From Bifidobacterium canis (GTDB lineage Bacteria; Actinomycetota; Actinomycetes; Actinomycetales; Bifidobacteriaceae): a DNA stretch of 64,000 nucleotides. Where the stretch lies: contig NZ_WNLP01000005.1 of the NCBI RefSeq assembly GCF_009727065.1, positions 62,001 to 126,000 on the forward strand, given 5' to 3'. Of this stretch, positions 1 to 16,703 are shown one piece after another; position 1 is the first letter of the stretch; each line of letters opens with the position of its first letter. Below the pieces are notes generated by a model. That model had not been told where the DNA came from and ran no database searches. It was given only the letters and a program-made list of their open reading frames with translations. Both the position numbers and the translations under genes were made by a program.

Positions 1-942
1 GCCATGGCGTTGATGGCACGCTCGCTTGGCTTGCCAAGCCGCGTGGTGCTGGGATTCGTGCCGAAAGACGGCGACGGTGATCCCACTGAATCGCGTACCG
101 AGCGCACGGCCGACGGGCAGACAACGGTCACGTTCACCGGCAACGACATCTGCGCTTGGGTGGAAATCCTGCTGGAAGACTACGGGTAGGTGGCTTTCTA
201 CCCGACGCCGCAAGAGACGAAAGTGCCTGACGAGAACGAAAACTTAACGCCGCCGAATCCCGAATCACTGGTGCGCCAACCACCACCGCCGCTCATGGAT
301 CCGTTGCGAGATGAACAGCGGCCCGCCAATGGTTCCAATGTTTCCGGCGAAGATGCCGAAGCGCCGACCACTCCATCCGCGTGGCAGATCGTCGCGCGGG
401 TGCTGCACACGATCGCAGTGGTTGGTTCGCCTCTGTGGGCAGCACTGCTGATCTGCAGAACCATACTCGCGTTGAAAGCCGCACAACTGGCTCACATGCG
501 CTCGCATGGCAGTGCGAATATGCGCGTGGAGTCTGGGTGGAGGTCGATCACACTGCTCGCCAGGCAAAGCGGCGTGCAGATTATCGGCACGCGTCGCGAG
601 CAAAGTGCCGCTATTGCACGAACTTTGAATATCGACGAGCATATAGTGCAACAGGCTGCATATATGGCGGATTACGCTGCGTTCTCGGGAGAATCGCTGA
701 GCGACGCCGATGCGAATGCATATTGGAAGTCGGCAGATGCCATACGCGAGGGAATATTGCGCGCACTGCCCGTGCAGCAACGCGTCCGCGCGCGTCTTGA
801 TCTGCGGGGTGTGTTTCATACTGTGCGGCATACCAATTCGTGGCGCCACCTAGTGCGCCGCCAGCTGAATAATGCTACGATGACGGCTAGTGCACCCCTG
901 TGTCAGCGCCATCGACGACGAGGAGCTGCACAGCACAAATAA
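1..942 (+). pseudogene. Transglutaminase-like membrane protein, C-terminal part, interrupted by in-frame TAG
   Basis: The frame is open from the window edge and stops at TAA 940-942, so the N-terminus lies outside. The first 61 residues look like the end of a transglutaminase core: MARSLGLPSRVVLGF, then a W-V-E-I strand. A TAG at 187-189 interrupts the frame; TGG (Trp) there would give the family-typical GWVAFYPTP strand, so one G-to-A change explains it. After the stop come a Pro-rich linker, one membrane segment (about codons 120-145 of the frame) and a cytoplasmic helical tail. In bifidobacteria such proteins often lie near MoxR ATPase, DUF58 and FHA genes, and an FHA gene follows here. 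Whether the stop is real or an error cannot be told from the sequence. Confidence 0.7.
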
Positions 943-975
943 CACGAGCAAGTCGCCATAAAGAGAGCAGGCATC

Positions 976-1595
976 ATGGTTGATTATCAGTTGGCCGTCG
1001 CAGCCGTGCAAGATCCGAACGCCGACCCGATACTCTTGGCAAAATCGCATATGAAAATCCTGAGTTCGGAGCGAATGTAGCGGTGAATCCTCGAGCATAC
1101 CCCGGTCTCAAACGCTGGCTTGCAGAATTCGGTGATGAGCGTGCGCGCACCACGCTCGCGCAAATGGGCATCATCAACACCGCCGGACCGGTGGTCGACC
1201 GGTATGAGGAGGCTGGTACTCCTGATAATTCCAGTAATCTTGCTACGAACTCCACTGTGAAACCTGCTGTGAAACAATCAGTGGAGCAGTCGTCAGAGCA
1301 AGCGGAGCAGGAATCTCAACCATCCACCGACGATGTGAACCAACTGTTCAACGTGTTCGCGCAAGAGTCACAGCAATTGCAGAACAATACTCAGCAGGAG
1401 TCGAGTCCGCAATACACGCCTGAGCTTGCGCTGAACACCTCGGATCCGGCGATCATGCACGACATCGCGCAATATGCGCCACAGTTGCATGTCTATTTGG
1501 CGCAGAACCCATATATCTACCCTGAGTTGCTCAACTGGTTGGCGTCGCTCAACGAGCCACAGGTCACTGCCGTCATTCAGCAACGTCAGCGGTGA
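976..1595 (+). CDS. Leucine-rich-repeat-variant (LRV) domain protein, frameshifted near 1041
   Basis: The ATG at 976 follows an AGAGAGCAGG-like ribosome site. It opens MVDYQLAVAAVQDPNADP and dies at 1078. Adding one A to the A4 run at 1041-1044 joins it to the downstream frame through LAKIAYENPEFGANVAVNP, giving about 206 residues. The N-terminal 60 residues and the last 50 (HDIAQYAPQLHVYLAQNP, YPELLNWLASL) are two copies of the same LRV-type helical unit, separated by a Gln/Ser-rich linker at about residues 75-130. The function is unknown; such units are common in bifidobacterial proteins next to FHA or kinase genes. The stop at 1595 abuts the convergent FHA gene with no gap. The frameshift looks like a base-calling error. 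Confidence 0.7.
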
Positions 1596-2300
1596 TCACG
1601 AATTCGGATCTTCGCTCACATCGATGGTGAAGAACTGGTCACCAATACGAATGGTGGCCGGCACGTGCAGTTCTTCCGGTTTCCCCTGCTGCACGCGAAT
1701 ATCTTCGCCATGCTCAGTCAGGAATGTGCCGTTAAGCGAGCCCATGTCTTCGAGCCACAACGTGCCATGTTCGCCGAAGCTGATCGCGCAATGATCGCGA
1801 GACACCGTTTTCGTCGGATCGAGCAACCGCACCGATTTCGAGCCTTCGGGAATGCTATGCGACGGCTTGCGCCCGAGCAACGTGTTCATGTCGATGGCGA
1901 TCTGCTGATGAGTCACATCATTCGTCAGCGTGTAGTTGCGGTGGGGTTCGTGCACGAATGCCGTCGACAGCACTGTGCCATCCCACTCATCACTGCCTTG
2001 TGCGCCAGATTCGGCCACATATTCGTCTGGCTCGCCATGCTCAATATGCAGGTCTTGCAGATGCTGATGTGACGAGTTGGCAGACACCTGATCCAGTTCC
2101 TGCGTGCCGGTCGACGAAAGATCCACAGCGGCACTGCCATTCTCAGCGTTAGTGCTGGTAGACGTTGGCTGTTGAAGCGTTTGCGGAGTGATGACTGGTT
2201 TGCGTTCATCAATCGGAGTGCTGGTCACAACGTCGTCGTCATACCAGCCGGGCTCAGGAGCAGGCGGATACGGTATTTGCGCATACTCAAGTTCTAGCAC
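1596..2300 (-). CDS. FHA-domain protein
   Basis: This 234-residue protein has an acidic, Ser/Thr-rich N-terminal region (about 1-130) and a C-terminal forkhead-associated domain (about 135-225). The FHA signature is clear: LLGRKP, then VSRDHCAISF, then DMGSLNGTFL. These are the Gly-Arg, Ser-x-x-His and Asn-Gly residues that bind phosphothreonine. FHA proteins read out Ser/Thr-kinase signalling, and the linker may itself be phosphorylated. The start is GTG at 2298-2300, behind a very strong GGAGGGGAGGAGGA ribosome site. It converges on the LRV gene with directly adjacent stop codons. The kinase partner is not in the window. Confidence 0.85.
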   Translation of the reverse strand: MLELEYAQIPYPPAPEPGWYDDDVVTSTPIDERKPVITPQTLQQPTSTSTNAENGSAAVDLSSTGTQELDQVSANSSHQHLQDLHIEHGEPDEYVAESGAQGSDEWDGTVLSTAFVHEPHRNYTLTNDVTHQQIAIDMNTLLGRKPSHSIPEGSKSVRLLDPTKTVSRDHCAISFGEHGTLWLEDMGSLNGTFLTEHGEDIRVQQGKPEELHVPATIRIGDQFFTIDVSEDPNS

Positions 2301-2458
2301 ACATCCTCCTCCCCTCCTTCCCTCCCCCTCAATCTTTGCGATCTCTCCTCTCCCTCTCCCCTCTCCGCTCTCCGCTTTTCCCTCAATCCTGCGTGGCCAT
2401 CCCCGCTCCCTCCATTACTGGCCGTGCAAGCAATAGCACATAGATCGCAAGAGGTCTC

Positions 2459-2566
2459 GCTTGGGGGTGGCCGGAAATACTCGCTTCGTCAGGGGTATTC
2501 GTTCTCGCGGCGTGCCGTCGCTCGAGGCGAATGTTCCTCAGCGAGCATTTCCGGCCACCCCCAAGC
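2459..2566. repeat. Nested inverted repeat, hairpin A
   Basis: The arms at 2459-2478 and 2547-2566 are perfect 20-bp inverted repeats; with one G.T-type mismatch the stem extends to 27 bp (2459-2485 / 2540-2566). The 54-bp interior (2486-2539) recurs as an imperfect reverse complement inside hairpin B. There is no coding potential and no T-tract next to the stem, so a simple terminator is unlikely. Confidence 0.8.
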
Positions 2567-2611
2567 ACACGCAAACCTACTCGTCCACATATATTCGATT
2601 GCGCTCCAGTA

Positions 2612-2703
2612 TGGGCGGTGATGCCTGCTGAGGAATATTCGCCTCGAGCCTCACGAAGTGCGGCGAGCACGAATACCCCTGACGAAGCAGGTATCACCGC
2701 CCA
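2612..2703. repeat. Nested inverted repeat, hairpin B
   Basis: The arms at 2612-2629 and 2686-2703 pair over 18 bp with one mismatch, and their sequence differs from hairpin A. The interior (2630-2685) is an inverted copy of hairpin A's interior: 2483-2502 matches 2669-2688 perfectly in reverse complement, and 2520-2542 matches 2627-2649 with one mismatch. The two units can therefore fold separately or pair with each other. Confidence 0.8.
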
Positions 2704-2802
2704 CACTTGAGCGAAACCCTCTACGCATATCTATAAGGATCAAGGGAAAGACTCGGGCGGAAAAGGGCATAGAGGCAGAGCGCAAAAAGGAGGGAGGGAA
2801 AG

Positions 2803-2832
2803 AAAAAGGCCACGGAAATCCGTGGCCTTTTT
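2803..2832 (-). terminator. Rho-independent terminator of rpoBC
   Basis: A 14-bp stem (2803-2816 / 2819-2832) with a 2-nt loop has an A-tract on one side and a T-tract on the other. It lies just beyond the rpoC stop and reads as a terminator on the minus strand. The T-tracts at both ends mean it could also act in the other direction. Confidence 0.85.
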
Positions 2833-2844
2833 CAGATAGATGAA

Positions 2845-6882
<4,038 letters not shown>

Positions 6883-6947
6883 TTATTTGTCCTGTCTGTA
6901 AAATTCGTTGTATTTTCCAAAGACACGCTGTTGGCGGTGAAGCCGAA

Positions 6948-10507
<3,560 letters not shown>

Positions 10508-10611
10508 TGGACGTTCCTTAATCGCTCACTTTTTCGGGGTTATTCTTCAGGGAAGCGCGAGCGGGGCCGCCATATGCCTACTCACGGGCGCTTCGTCATG
10601 GTAGAGTGCCC

Positions 10612-10640
10612 GCTATATGACATTCTATACGCAAAGACAA
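10612..10640 (-). promoter_or_regulatory. Candidate rpoBC promoter
   Basis: On the minus strand a TTGTCT hexamer (10635-10640) is followed after 17 nt by TATAGC (10612-10617), about 105 nt before the rpoB start. The rest of the gap 10508-10734 holds no gene that I can see. The assignment rests only on hexamer match and spacing. Confidence 0.4.
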
Positions 10641-10734
10641 TAAACTAGCAGAATCAACAGAAAATCTCAACTTATATTCCGCAACAGCGTGTCGAACTCA
10701 ACGTCGAGATTATAATGCGCCGCTGTTCAATACA

Positions 10735-11396
10735 TTACTCCACAGTGATCGTCTGCGGCTGACTCTGCACTTTCGCGTTGTCTTTCAAACTCAGTTGCGC
10801 AACATATGTGCCGCGATCCACCTTCGGCAACTGGTCGTCGGCGGCGCAGCTCTCACCTGTACGATTCGTGTTCCACGTGACCTTCTGCTCGTCACTCACG
10901 CCGGAGAAGAACAAGCGCGGGCGATATGTGGCCTCGCACAAATCCGAACGCCACACCACGTCATTGCCTGATTTGATCGTCAGCACAAGCGAATCGGCGG
11001 CCGTGTTGATGCGGCAGCCCGCGGGATCACTGCCGGAATATGTCACTTTCTCCGTGAACGTGAGCGATCCGCCGATCCCGACCGACGTCGCGTCTGGCAC
11101 GAGCTGCAAATCCACGTCTTGCGCTGTGCATGTTTTCACCTTGCTTTTCTGCGCGGGAGTCGGCGCCGCGGTGCGAGTCAGCGCTGGCGCTGCGCTGGAG
11201 CGCGCGTCGTGCACGTTCACCGCGCCGCGCACCAGCGAATACACGGTGAACACGCACATCGCCAGCACCACCACCAGTGCGGAGAAAAGATGATTCGCCT
11301 GCGCCGGTACATGCGCTTGCGCTCTTTCGCGCTCATGCGTTTCGTGCCACCTGTTTTGCGTGCGGCAGGGCGGCGTGGCGATTGTGGTGAAGTCAT
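10735..11396 (-). CDS. Single-pass membrane protein with Cys-containing outer domain, frameshifted near 11285
   Basis: The frame from 11400 reads a non-typical N-terminus. Adding one base to the A4 run at 11285-11288 connects a better one: start ATG at 11394-11396 (MTSPQSPRRPAARKTG), a very basic stretch (KERKRMYRRRR), then the membrane segment IIFFSALVVVLAMCVF. This is the expected positive-inside layout and gives 220 residues. The outer domain (about 85-220) has four Cys, suggesting two disulfides, and a beta-rich pattern (LFFSGVSDEQKVTWNTN, GTYVAQLSL) that resembles BsuPI-like domains. That resemblance is weak and I assign no function. It lies downstream of the mutY-side repeat array and is transcribed in the rpoBC direction. 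Confidence 0.65.
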
Positions 11397-11463
11397 ACAT
11401 TCAGTGTAGCGAGAGCGTTATAAATGATTACTCCGCGTCACCGCACTGTGCCGCACGTGCTAT

Positions 11464-11812
11464 AACAGCAAAACACCGTGCTGCAACGGCGAAATAATCT
11501 GCCAAAACAGCAAATCTAATACGCCTCAGCTGCCCCGCCAGTTAATTTTGCCGTTTTATCAACTGGTTTCGCCGTTTTAACTCACAAAATGCCATATTTA
11601 TGTGTCTAAACAGCAAAATTCTAAGTAAAAACGGCAAAACCAAATTGCAGAACGGCGAAATCACAGGCCCCGGTCACCGACGAGCCTGTGTTGCTGTTTT
11701 AGCAGATTATTTTGCCGTTTTATCAACTGGTTTTGCCGTTCCGACTCACAAAACAGCTGATTTTTGTGTATAAACGGCAAAACTTGACGCAAAAACAGCA
11801 AAACAGCAAATA
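11464..11812. repeat. Array 1 of the AACGGCAAAAC core repeat, 21-bp period
   Basis: About fifteen copies of a core AAC(G/A)GC(A/G)AAA, some inverted as TTTTGCCGTT, fill about 350 bp without a gene. Neighbouring same-strand copies start near 11464, 11484, 11505; 11608, 11627, 11650; 11772, 11793, so spacing is about 21 bp. A block of about 80 bp is duplicated (from about 11543 and from about 11707). The last 65 bp closely match the end of array 2 at 34906-34968. The array ends at the mutY stop codon. Confidence 0.8.
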
Positions 11813-11820
11813 CTAAAAGC

Positions 11821-12840
11821 TCACGCTGGCAAACGCATATCGTGCCCGTTGACGATTTCGATCAATCCGTCTTCGTCGAGCGACGCGATGCAGCGGTCGA
11901 GCTGCGCGGCATCATCGCATAATTTCTGCGCGTCTTTGTATTGCAGCGTCTGCCCGGTCGGCAGCGCGCGCAATGCCTGCATGATCTTGCCGCGCACCTG
12001 CCTGTCGGTGCCCGCGAATTTTTGGCGCGGACGCGTGCGTCGCTCCCCCAAGCCCGGCATACCGGCTTTCACGAACGCGCACTGTGCTCGCAGCGGGCAC
12101 TGCTCGCACAACGGCTGTTTTGCAGTGCACACAATCGCGCCGAGCTCCATAACCGCCTGATTCCAGACCGCCGACTCGCCCGCCGCTTTCGGCAGCACCA
12201 CCCACGCGAGCGCGCGCTCAAGAGGCGTGCACGATCCGCCGAGTGACTCGATGCCCAAGAATGCGCGGCTGAGCACGCGCCGAATATTCGTGTCGATCAC
12301 CGCGACTCGCTTGCCGAACGCAAAACTGAGCACTGCGCTGGCCGTGTAGTCGCCGATGCCGGGCAGTGCGAGCAGTTCGTCGTAATCACTGGGCAAGCGG
12401 TCGTCGTATTGTGCCGCCACTTGCTGCGCGCACTCCTGCAAACGCAAGGCTCTGCGCGGGTAGCCGAGTCTGCCCCACGCGCGAATCACATCCGCTTTAT
12501 CTGCCTGCGCGAGCGCTGCGGCGTCGGGCCATTGCGCCATCCACGCGTTCCAATATGGCACGACGCGGCTCATCTGCGTTTGCTGACTCATCACTTCGCA
12601 CACGAGCACTCCCCACGGCGTCGTGGATTCGTTGCGCCACGGCAGATCTCGCGCATTATTCGCCCACCACGCTTGCAATGCGAGTCGTGCCGACTGCGCG
12701 CTCTGCTCGAGCTCGCGCGCGCGGCTTTCGCCCACTATCTGCACCGGCGTGGGTTTTTGGAAGAAGTTCGCGGAGAAGTCATAGCAGCATCGTACCGCAC
12801 GCCACTTTTTCTTACATACCTCTTTCACACCGTCCACCAT
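11821..12840 (-). CDS. mutY: A/G-specific adenine DNA glycosylase
   Basis: MutY removes adenine mispaired with 8-oxoguanine in base-excision repair. The helix-hairpin-helix and catalytic region is intact (LPWRNESTTPWGVLVCEVM, QQTQ, LLALPGIGDYTASAVLSFA, then VIDTNIRRVLSR with the catalytic Asp). The iron-sulfur loop follows as C-x6-CEQCPLRAQC (about 240-260). The C-terminal MutT-like domain of long MutY enzymes is absent; instead there is a short winged-helix-like tail, as in other actinobacteria. The first about 32 codons from 12840 look unlike the family; a GTG at 12742-12744 or 12733-12735 is the more likely start. No frameshift is seen. Confidence 0.9.
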   Translation of the reverse strand: MVDGVKEVCKKKWRAVRCCYDFSANFFQKPTPVQIVGESRARELEQSAQSARLALQAWWANNARDLPWRNESTTPWGVLVCEVMSQQTQMSRVVPYWNAWMAQWPDAAALAQADKADVIRAWGRLGYPRRALRLQECAQQVAAQYDDRLPSDYDELLALPGIGDYTASAVLSFAFGKRVAVIDTNIRRVLSRAFLGIESLGGSCTPLERALAWVVLPKAAGESAVWNQAVMELGAIVCTAKQPLCEQCPLRAQCAFVKAGMPGLGERRTRPRQKFAGTDRQVRGKIMQALRALPTGQTLQYKDAQKLCDDAAQLDRCIASLDEDGLIEIVNGHDMRLPA

Positions 12841-12931
12841 GACCGCCGTGTCGTTCCCTCTGCCTGCCGCATCGCCCGCCGTCAGCTCCCCATGCCTCTT
12901 CTTCGCAGTCCACTTCGCTCAATCGTTCTGC

Positions 12932-13004
12932 CGTTATGTCTAATTGGAGTTTTGGGCACTCTATTTGGAAATTACACGCGCAGTTTTACCAAATAGACAT
13001 AACG
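12932..13004. repeat. Inverted repeat between mutY and trmL
   Basis: The arms 12932-12947 and 12989-13004 are 16-bp inverted repeats with one mismatch, enclosing 41 bp. They lie in the divergent region between mutY (minus) and trmL (plus), about 110 bp before trmL. There is no T-tract, so a regulatory site or cruciform is more likely than a terminator. Nothing else was seen in 12841-13109. Confidence 0.5.
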
Positions 13005-13109
13005 TAACGAAGGCCGACGCACCTTGCACCCCAGATTTTGCGCCTTACACATGACTCATATATACGGGTCGCTGAAAAGTCGACGGCTGTCGGTTGAGCG
13101 CAATATGGT

Positions 13110-13760
13110 GTGAGCATGGCAGACAACGAGAACGCCGCGCCGGAAGAGCGCGTTGAGAAAATGTTTGAATACGGCTACCGCAAGTCGAATTATGGCCCCG
13201 ACGAACTGGTGACCGACGCGCACGGCAATCCGATTTCGGTGGTCGACGCCATGCTGAGCGCGCGCGAGGCTGCGAATACGCCCACGTCGACGCCGCACCT
13301 GTGCTACTACTCGCCGCGCATTCCCGGCAACACCGGCTCCGCGATCCGCCTGTGCGCGGTGACCGGCACCATTCTGCACCTGATCGAACCGCTCGGGTTC
13401 AATTTACGCGACACGAAGCTGCGCCGCGCCGGACTCGACTACCACGATATGGCGCACGTCGTGCTGCACCCGAACTTCGAGGATCTCGTCGAGTCGATGC
13501 CGAATTCGCGCATTATCGCGTTCACCGCGCACGCCACGAAGCTGTATACCGAGGTTGAATACAAGCCGACCGATATTCTGCTGTTCGGCCCCGAGCCGGG
13601 CAATATTCCCGACCCGATGGATATTATGGCAGGCCCGCACGTTGCGGAACAGGTGCGCTTGCCGATGCGCCCAAGTCTGCGCAGTCTGAACCTGACGAAC
13701 TGCGCGTCGATCGCCATCTATGAGGCGTGGCGTCAGCTCGGATTCCAAGGCGGCGAATAG
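13110..13760 (+). CDS. trmL: tRNA (cytidine/uridine-34 2'-O)-methyltransferase, SPOUT family
   Basis: This family methylates the wobble-base ribose of certain leucine tRNAs using S-adenosylmethionine. The SPOUT fold shows its motifs: YYSPRIPGNTGSAIRLCAVTG (motif 1 with Asn-Thr-Gly), LHLIEPLGF, then LFGPEPGNIPD (motif 2) and LPMRPSLRSLNLTNCASIAIYE (motif 3, the knotted SAM site). The core is 150 residues; an N-terminal extension of about 60 residues is unusual compared with E. coli TrmL. The start could be GTG 13110 or ATG 13116. A hairpin at 13771-13800 follows and separates it from the convergent UPF0210 gene. Confidence 0.85.
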   Translation: MSMADNENAAPEERVEKMFEYGYRKSNYGPDELVTDAHGNPISVVDAMLSAREAANTPTSTPHLCYYSPRIPGNTGSAIRLCAVTGTILHLIEPLGFNLRDTKLRRAGLDYHDMAHVVLHPNFEDLVESMPNSRIIAFTAHATKLYTEVEYKPTDILLFGPEPGNIPDPMDIMAGPHVAEQVRLPMRPSLRSLNLTNCASIAIYEAWRQLGFQGGE

Positions 13761-13770
13761 AGACGAAAAT

Positions 13771-13800
13771 GCCCTCCACGATTGAAGGATCGTGGAGGGC
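13771..13800 (-). terminator. Terminator between trmL and the UPF0210 gene
   Basis: A perfect 12-bp stem (13771-13782 / 13789-13800) is followed by a T-tract only on the minus strand. It therefore fits best as the terminator of the UPF0210 gene ending at 13819, though it may serve both. Confidence 0.7.
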
Positions 13801-13818
13801 AAACGATTGTAGCGCAGC

Positions 13819-15183
13819 CTAGTTCTTGAAGCTGTGGATTGGTGCTGGGATGCGGCCGCCGCGCGTCACAAACGCTTCGCATGACGCGGTGTTGACCGGC
13901 ATGATCGGCGCATAGCCCATCAAGCCACCGAAGTTGGCCATCTCACCGACGCCCTTGCCGACGACTGGAATGACGCGCACGGCGGTGGTCTTCTGGTTGA
14001 CCATGCCGATGGCGGCTTCGTCGGCGATGATGCCGGAGATCGTGGAGGCCGAAGTGTCGCCTGGAATTGCGATCATATCAAGGCCAACCGAGCATACGCA
14101 GGTCATCGCTTCGAGTTTTTCGATCGTCAGGCAACCGGACTTCGCCGCATCGATCATGTTCTTGTCTTCCGACACCGGAATGAACGCGCCGGAAAGCCCG
14201 CCGACGTAGGAGGACGCCATGATGCCGCCCTTCTTCACCTGGTCGTTGAGCATCGCCAGTGCAGCCGTAGTGCCGGGAGCGCCCACCTGTGCCAAGCCGA
14301 TTTTCTCGAGCACTTCGCCAACGGAATCGCCAACGGCCGGCGTAGGAGCCAGCGACAGATCGATGATGCCGAACGGAACGCCGAGGCGCTTCGAAGCCTC
14401 CTGAGCCACGAGCTGGCCGACGCGCGTGATCTTGAACGCCGTGCGCTTGATCGTTTCGCACAGGAACTCGAAATCCTTGCCTTTGGCGGCGTCGAGCGCG
14501 CTGGAAACCACGCCCGGGCCGGAAACGCCCACGTTGATCACAGCATCGCCCTCGGTCACGCCGTGGAAGCCGCCCGCCATGAACGGGTTGTCGTCAGGCG
14601 CATTGCAGAACGCCACGAATTTGACGCATCCATACGAGTCGATGTCAGCGGTCGCTTCGGCGATCTCTTTGATGATGTGGCCGAGCAGTTCCACCGAGTT
14701 CATGTCGATGCCGGTTTTCGTGGATCCCACGTTCACCGACGAGCACACGATATCGGTTTCGCTCAACGCTGCGGGAAGCGAACGAATAAGCAGTTCTTCA
14801 GCTGGCGTCATCGACTTCGAGACGAGCGCGGAGTAGCCGCCGATCAGATCGACGCCCACGGTTTTCGCCGCACGGTCGAGTGCGTGCGCGATCTGCACGA
14901 AGTCGGCGGAGGTTTTGCAGCAGCTCGCGCCGACGAGCGAGATCGGCGTCACGGTGATGCGCTTGTTGACGATCGGAATACCGAAATCACGTTCGATCGC
15001 CTCGCCCGTGGAGACCAGATCCTTGGCATACGTAGTGATCTTGTTGTAGATCTTCTCGCACGTCTCCTGCACGTCGGTTGTCGCGCAGTCAACCAGGCTG
15101 ATGCCCATCGTGATTGTGCGCACGTCGAGCTTCTCTTGCTCGATCATCTGGTTCGTCTCGTGGACTTCCAAGATATTCAGCAT
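13819..15183 (-). CDS. UPF0210 (DUF711, PFL-like) family protein
   Basis: This 454-residue protein belongs to the UPF0210 family; its biochemical role is not established. The start is ATG 15181-15183 ([20 protein letters not shown]), preferred over an upstream TTG-type codon at 15207 because the family begins here. Typical stretches are [12 protein letters not shown] near the start, a GPGVV-containing middle, and [20 protein letters not shown] near the end. It follows a small ACT-domain gene with a 54-bp gap. In many bacteria these two are adjacent, so a functional link is likely, with the ACT protein as a possible ligand sensor. Confidence 0.9.
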   Translation of the reverse strand: MLNILEVHETNQMIEQEKLDVRTITMGISLVDCATTDVQETCEKIYNKITTYAKDLVSTGEAIERDFGIPIVNKRITVTPISLVGASCCKTSADFVQIAHALDRAAKTVGVDLIGGYSALVSKSMTPAEELLIRSLPAALSETDIVCSSVNVGSTKTGIDMNSVELLGHIIKEIAEATADIDSYGCVKFVAFCNAPDDNPFMAGGFHGVTEGDAVINVGVSGPGVVSSALDAAKGKDFEFLCETIKRTAFKITRVGQLVAQEASKRLGVPFGIIDLSLAPTPAVGDSVGEVLEKIGLAQVGAPGTTAALAMLNDQVKKGGIMASSYVGGLSGAFIPVSEDKNMIDAAKSGCLTIEKLEAMTCVCSVGLDMIAIPGDTSASTISGIIADEAAIGMVNQKTTAVRVIPVVGKGVGEMANFGGLMGYAPIMPVNTASCEAFVTRGGRIPAPIHSFKN

Positions 15184-15237
15184 AAATTGTCCTTTGTGAA
15201 AATACACCTGCGATGTGCAACGGTTGATTCGCGCGAA

Positions 15238-15510
15238 TCAGACGCGGTGCATCTTCGTGAAGATTTCCTCGCGCTGGCAGCGGATGCGCACGCCGATGTC
15301 TTCGCCGAGCGAGTCGAGATCTTCGACGATCGTTTCGAACGACACGTCTGCCTGCGAGTAGTCGACGATCATCATCATGTTGAAGAATCCGTCGATGATA
15401 GTCTGCGAGATGTCGAGCACGTTCGTGTGGTGATTCGACAGATATGTGCACACGCGAGCGATGATGCCGACGGTGTCTTGACCGACGACGGTGATGATTG
15501 CCTTGTTCAT
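15238..15510 (-). CDS. ACT-domain protein (UPF0237 family)
   Basis: This 90-residue protein is a single ACT domain beginning MNKAIITVVGQDTVGIIARV, the classic first strand and helix of amino-acid-binding ACT modules. The start is ATG 15508-15510; the longer frame to 15561 has no family-like residues. It precedes the UPF0210 gene on the same strand. Such free-standing ACT proteins bind small ligands, often amino acids, but the ligand here is unknown. Confidence 0.9.
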   Translation of the reverse strand: MNKAIITVVGQDTVGIIARVCTYLSNHHTNVLDISQTIIDGFFNMMMIVDYSQADVSFETIVEDLDSLGEDIGVRIRCQREEIFTKMHRV

Positions 15511-15655
15511 GGAACTCCCTGCTTTTCTACCCCGCCGCACACGCGACGAGTGCCGACTCACTTAAGTATATGAAGAGCCGATGCCAACCGCCGTGTTCTT
15601 CCGCATATCAGAACGCGCGCCCGCACACTGCTTGCTGTGCAATATTTTCAAATTA

Positions 15656-16551
15656 TTATTGCTTGGCACTGTGTCGCCCGGCTTGCACGCGCCGCTTTCT
15701 GCGGCGGCTGTGCACGACGATGAACACCATACTGCCGGCGACGCCGAGAATAACCAGTGCTGTGATCAGCACGTCGCTCATGATCGCCTGCTCCGGATTG
15801 ACTTCGACTTCTTTCGAATTTTCCGGCGTGGGGATTCTGTGCGCGGTCAGAATGAGTCGGTGAGAGTTGACACCGTATGGCGTGCAGGTGATCAGGCTCA
15901 CCAAATCTCGTCCCTCCTGAATCGCCAACGGTTTGACGTTCGTCGGCAGCACCACTTGGCGCTCTTCGACTTCGTAGGTGAGCACTTGGTCATACACGGT
16001 TATCGAGAATTTATCTCCCTCTTTCATGCCATCTATGCCAGTGAACAGCTGCGCGGACGGCAGACCCGTGTGCCCGGTGATCACCGCGTGCGTTGACTCG
16101 CCGCCGATCGGGAAGCTCGACCCCTCATAGTGACCGGCTGCGATCTGCAGCACCGCTTCGTCGGTGCCGTGGTAGATCGGCAGGCGCGCGTGAATCGCAG
16201 GAATTGAAATATAGCCCATGATTCCGGTGCCCGACACGTCGAGAATCGAATTGTATTCTTTTTCTCCTCCGCATTGGGCAGGAATCGCCCGTTTCCTTGC
16301 CCTACCAGTGACGCGTTGTAGTTCGCCGCCTTCTCGAGTTGTGCTTCGCGGTCTTCCTTCGGAGTGTCGGCAACCTGCTGCGTATAGCCTGCGATCGCAC
16401 GGCTCGCCACGTGCCGATTCCACGCATCGGCGACCGTTGGGTACACGATGAGCCCGACGCCGACGATCAGCATGATGATCATGAACGTGAGCATCGCCGC
16501 GAATTTGCTCTTCGACATCTTCGCGCCCGCGGTTTTTCGCTGTGATTTCAT
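15656..16551 (-). CDS. Class C sortase, frameshifted near 16259
   Basis: This is a membrane transpeptidase that polymerises pilin subunits. The N-terminal frame carries the basic stretch and membrane anchor (MSKSKFAAMLTFMIIMLIVG). The second frame carries the catalytic part: His in VITGHTGLPSAQLF, Cys in LITCTPYGVNSHRL, and Arg in the same motif. It ends with a second membrane helix and a basic tail, as in class C enzymes. Adding one base to the T5 run at 16259-16263 joins them through NAEEKKEYNSILDVSGTG, giving about 298 residues. The start is ATG 16549-16551, though TTG 16578 is in frame. The pilin gene lies directly upstream on the same strand. Confidence 0.85.
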
Positions 16552-16610
16552 CCGCACACCATTCCGCTGTTTTGCCAATACGAATTACTTACTTAGTTAT
16601 TAGACAGATT

Positions 16611-16636
16611 ACCGACCAATATATATATTGGTCGGT
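16611..16636. promoter_or_regulatory. Perfect 26-bp palindrome between pilin and sortase
   Basis: ACCGACC and GGTCGGT arms enclose an alternating A/T centre; all 26 bp are self-complementary. It lies 67 bp after the pilin stop and about 60 bp before the sortase start. ACCGACC/GGTCGGT half-sites resemble TetR-type operators, but without a T-tract it is a poor terminator. The role is inferred. Confidence 0.55.
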
Positions 16637-16703
16637 TCTTGTGTAGTGAGCGCAGGCAACTGTTCCGCACTGGCGCCCCATACAGATGGGTCTCTGCGGT
16701 CGG

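Noticed and set aside
16259-16263. Phase-variable switch in the sortase
   Set aside because: The tract is only five bases and the same defect hits unrelated genes, so an error is simpler.
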